A stretch of 64,000 bases of DNA from Blasia pusilla (Eukaryota; Marchantiophyta; Marchantiopsida; Blasiales), in assembly GCA_050084515.1 (NCBI GenBank), contig CM114273.1, positions 21,576,001-21,640,000 on the forward strand. Direction: 5' to 3'. The notes under the pieces are model-generated. The model worked only from the letters and a program-made list of their open reading frames with translations. It searched no databases and was not told where the DNA came from. Shown one piece after another: positions 61,242-64,000 of the stretch; the stretch's first letter is position 1; each line of letters opens with the position of its first letter. The position numbers and the translations under genes are program-made.

Positions 61242-63075
61242 ACTCTCTTTTCATTTTTATTTTTATCCCTGGGACTCTCATCCGGCCCTAAACCGGGGGA
61301 ATTTATCGGTCGCCGACGCAGAAGGGTGGGGGTCGTCTTCTTTACTCCACCGTCGGTCGTAAGGACACGCCATGCATGGCAGGCCATGGCATATGGCATA
61401 GGAGAGGACGGGACGTTCAAGGCTTCAAGCTGGGGATGGCGACGCGAAGAGCGACAGGGACCTGAAAGGGTAGCCGACCAGGAGAATGAAAGAAGAGGAC
61501 ATTTAAGTTAGGGCTTCCAAGTGTACCGAGACAATGGCCAACCTTTACCCACTACTGTCGTGTCGATTAGCAAGTAGTTTTCCACCAACAGTCGTAGATC
61601 CCCAGTTTGTTAAACTTCTTTTTTCTCTCTCGCTCATTCATGAGAAGTCGATCGTTGATTTTCCCAAAGATCAGAGGCGTACTTCCAACTCTCCGTCTCT
61701 CGTGGGCCCTGAGGCAAGCTCTTGGACACCGACTTCGGGGCAAAGCTGTCTTTTGTTGGACCTTTATTCCCGCACTAAAAGTCCGCCTTCCTATTGGCGG
61801 GTTTCCACTCCTCGCTTGTTTGTTGTCCTCCTTTTACATATATATACATATTTTTTCATACCTATATTTTTCTCCACATCCTTTTTTTCCCCGAAAGTTG
61901 TAGTTCCAACGACTGCCGGTCGAGATCAATCCATACCCTTCTCCTCATTTAACATCCTATGGTGCAAATGGAATGTGGTGGTGGGCAAACATGCATGCGC
62001 ATGCATTGGGGACGCTTCGAAATTGCAGCAATGTGTGATCCAGACTGACTAGGACCCGACATCTTTCTCGAGCTCCACTTGAATGCGAACGAACGAGACG
62101 AAGAAAGAAGTAACGAACGAACTTCGATGAAAAACTCTCGAAGGAAAACCCATCAGAGATACAAAAGAAGGGGGGGGGGCAGACCACAACCGATAACCGT
62201 AATAATGAGATGAGTTTCGAAATATTGAAGGAGCCGTATATGTAGCCATCGAAAGAGGGCCGAATATGTAACGCAGGTGATCGGAGATGAGAGGAAGGCC
62301 GTGTCAAAGCTGAACTTTCCAGTCGACGCTGTATCGCAAGTTGGATGGTTGGATTTTCCATGCAGCCAAAAAAACACACGAGTCGGTCAGACGTGCATGC
62401 ATTGCGTATTGCATTTCGGTTCTTCTAAAGCGAGAGATGTGTCGAAATACACATGGAATTCCACCAACTGATTGCCATCACGTGACCCGTTTGGTGCAAA
62501 GCTGCAACCCTAGAATTGCGTGAGACCCCCAATGAAAGGCCCATTCGCCATGTCACTGAACTGCTTGTGCTCCAGACACAGACAGCTTTTAACTATTAAA
62601 GCCACAAACAACTAGAACAAAAGATCCCGTTTATGTTCCGTTCCTTTTCTTTTCTAAATCGTTTTGATAAATGCCTCGTTTATCTGCAAGGGATATGGGT
62701 ATCCATTCTCTTTATGCCCAAAACCCATATCTTTCCCAGAAAGGACTAGCACCCCTCGTGGTCAACTCTAATATTACCGAGCCCACGTAGCTTCGAGATG
62801 ATGTAGTCCCCGATTTAAATAATAACCACAAGGAATAGCGACTGAGGTGCCCGACTTGGCGCCATGGGAATAACAAGGAAGGCAAGTGGCTATTTCTAGA
62901 TGCATAGGTGGGGCAGCTCCACTTGGCTATCTATCTATCTACGGCTTTGGCTCCTGCCACTTCGCGTCCTTGTATTCGCAAACAAACGACTCCACTTCGA
63001 ATGGGTGCCAAGTTGCCAACATCCAGGGCCACATGGCGGTCTTACTTTCCATGTCATCCTCCTCTTCGGCCCCAT

Positions 63076-63101
63076 CTCGCAAACCCTGTTTAGGGTTTGC
63101 G
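63076..63101. repeat. Perfect 11-bp-stem hairpin with telo-box-like arms
   Basis: TCGCAAACCCT, loop GTTT, AGGGTTTGCGA. The arms contain AAACCCT/AGGGTTT, the plant telomere-like motif. Confidence 0.8.
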
Positions 63102-64000
63102 AAAGACCGGGACGTCGCCGCACCGATGGCGGGCCGGGGGACGACGGGAAGTTTGTCCCATGAGACAAGCTTCCCGAGTATCATACGGCAGATAAGCTTC
63201 TTGTCTTTTCTGTGGGAGAACGCGCGGGGGCTATCCTTGCTTGAGTTGACGATCGCGATCTAATCGCCACGGAGGAAGGAGATCATCACATCCGTCCGTC
63301 CGAAGTTCGTGCGCGGAGTCCCCTTCCATTCACGTGGAGATTCGCTTAAAACACCGTAAAAATGGGAAGGAAACTAGTGTGTGGCCTTTGAGAGGGGTGA
63401 ACAAGTGTGGAGGACGAGTGGATAACATACGTGGAGAGGCCTAGGAGCCCAAACTATCTCTCTCAATCGGATGTAGAAGTGAGATGTCACATCCATGAGC
63501 CCCGAGTTTTGAGAGCTCTTTTCGTTCGATGGATGTTAAAATAGGATGGCATAATCGGAAATTCTTTCATTATTTTTTCTGTTTAAAAATTTGGTTTAGA
63601 GAATCCCTCCTTCTCTCTTAGGGCGTTGACGCAAGTAAATTTAAGAGAGGAAGTTAAATTAGAAGGAGACACTTAAATTAAACGAGGAAGGGAAAGGAGA
63701 ACTAAATTAGATTTCTTTAAAAAAAATTGAAGATCACCTATGCGGAGCACGAGCAACACTCTAATATGTAGAAAATAACCATGGATGGACCAAAATTCAC
63801 ATCTTCATCCAAAGTCCTACTATTAGTTGTCACTGTAAGTGGAAAATTTTAATAAAATATGGTAATGACTAGTTCAAGTTTTTGGTGGCTATGGTGGACC
63901 ATGACCACTTTTTTTCTCCCATTTTCTGCGTTTTCATATTGTAACTTTCTTTTTCCTCTTAGTTTTCATATTCAGATTCCACTACGGAGATTCTTTTCAT

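Larger units (their letters stand above)
60181..64000. other. GC-richer spacer to window end, no supported gene
   Basis: It could hold the 5' end or regulatory part of a gene beyond the window, but the frames seen (for example 61534-62052 and 62886-63263, plus) have no known domain. Contents include a 22-bp direct repeat (60188-60209 and 60328-60349), a G-quadruplex motif at 61220-61241, and hairpins at 63076-63101 and 63146-63175. It becomes AT-rich after about 63540. Confidence 0.45.

Noticed and set aside
61534-62052. 172-codon plus-strand open frame
   Set aside because: A hydrophobic low-complexity middle and no homology; not supported as a gene.
62886-63263. 125-codon plus-strand open frame
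   Set aside because: Overlapping frames of similar size on both strands and two hairpins inside argue for chance.
1-64000. CRISPR arrays, bacterial operons, rRNA genes
   Set aside because: No regularly spaced repeats with unique spacers, no clustered prokaryotic genes and no rRNA core sequences were seen.

Overview
This is nuclear DNA from a green plant. One spliced gene has GT-AG introns and a plant-specific domain family, long AT-rich spacers surround it, and there are many decayed LTR retrotransposons plus hAT and CACTA-like miniature elements. The exact lineage cannot be read from the sequence. The retrotransposon content and the gene would fit an early-diverging land plant, but that is only a guess.

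Layout. 1-3.2 kb: the end of an unidentified open frame, then fragments of Ty3/gypsy and Ty1/copia elements, a near-perfect 67-bp-arm hairpin and LTR pieces. 3.2-13.0 kb: a nearly complete but decayed minus-strand Ty3/gypsy element with two 368-bp LTRs. Its order is gag, zinc knuckles, protease, a DNMT3-like cytosine-5 DNA methyltransferase, reverse transcriptase/RNase H, integrase and a C-terminal PHD finger. 13-20 kb: mostly featureless. 20.2-21.9 kb: a second, unrelated gypsy pol fragment. 22.6-23.6 kb: a diverged direct duplication. 25.6-29.15 kb (minus): the one confident host gene, six exons, encoding a protein of the plant 'WNK-related' / bHLH-MYC_N-like family (LONESOME HIGHWAY-like N-terminal domain). 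31-34.6 kb: AT-rich spacer. 34.6-46.5 kb: rearranged relatives of the 3-13 kb element (protease, RT, integrase, PHD, gag and LTR pieces in both orientations), cut by a hAT miniature element and a CACTA-like one. 46.5-64 kb: mostly AT-rich or low-information DNA with a second hAT miniature element, a gag scrap, a fold-back LTR, a strong G-quadruplex motif and small hairpins.

The most interesting system is the element at 3.2-13.0 kb. A cytosine-5 methyltransferase domain lies in the same reading frame as the zinc knuckles and protease upstream and the RT downstream, and a histone-reader-type PHD finger sits after integrase, where chromoviruses carry a chromodomain. Four PHD copies in the window show that the PHD is a family trait. 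At least one rearranged relative (44.8-45.6 kb) keeps the linker that leads into the methyltransferase. Methyltransferase-bearing retrotransposons have been reported from dinoflagellates and charophyte algae; I do not know of a report of this exact architecture with a PHD finger. The copy here is dead: it has nine in-frame stops between protease and RT, several frameshifts, and LTRs about 90% identical by eye.
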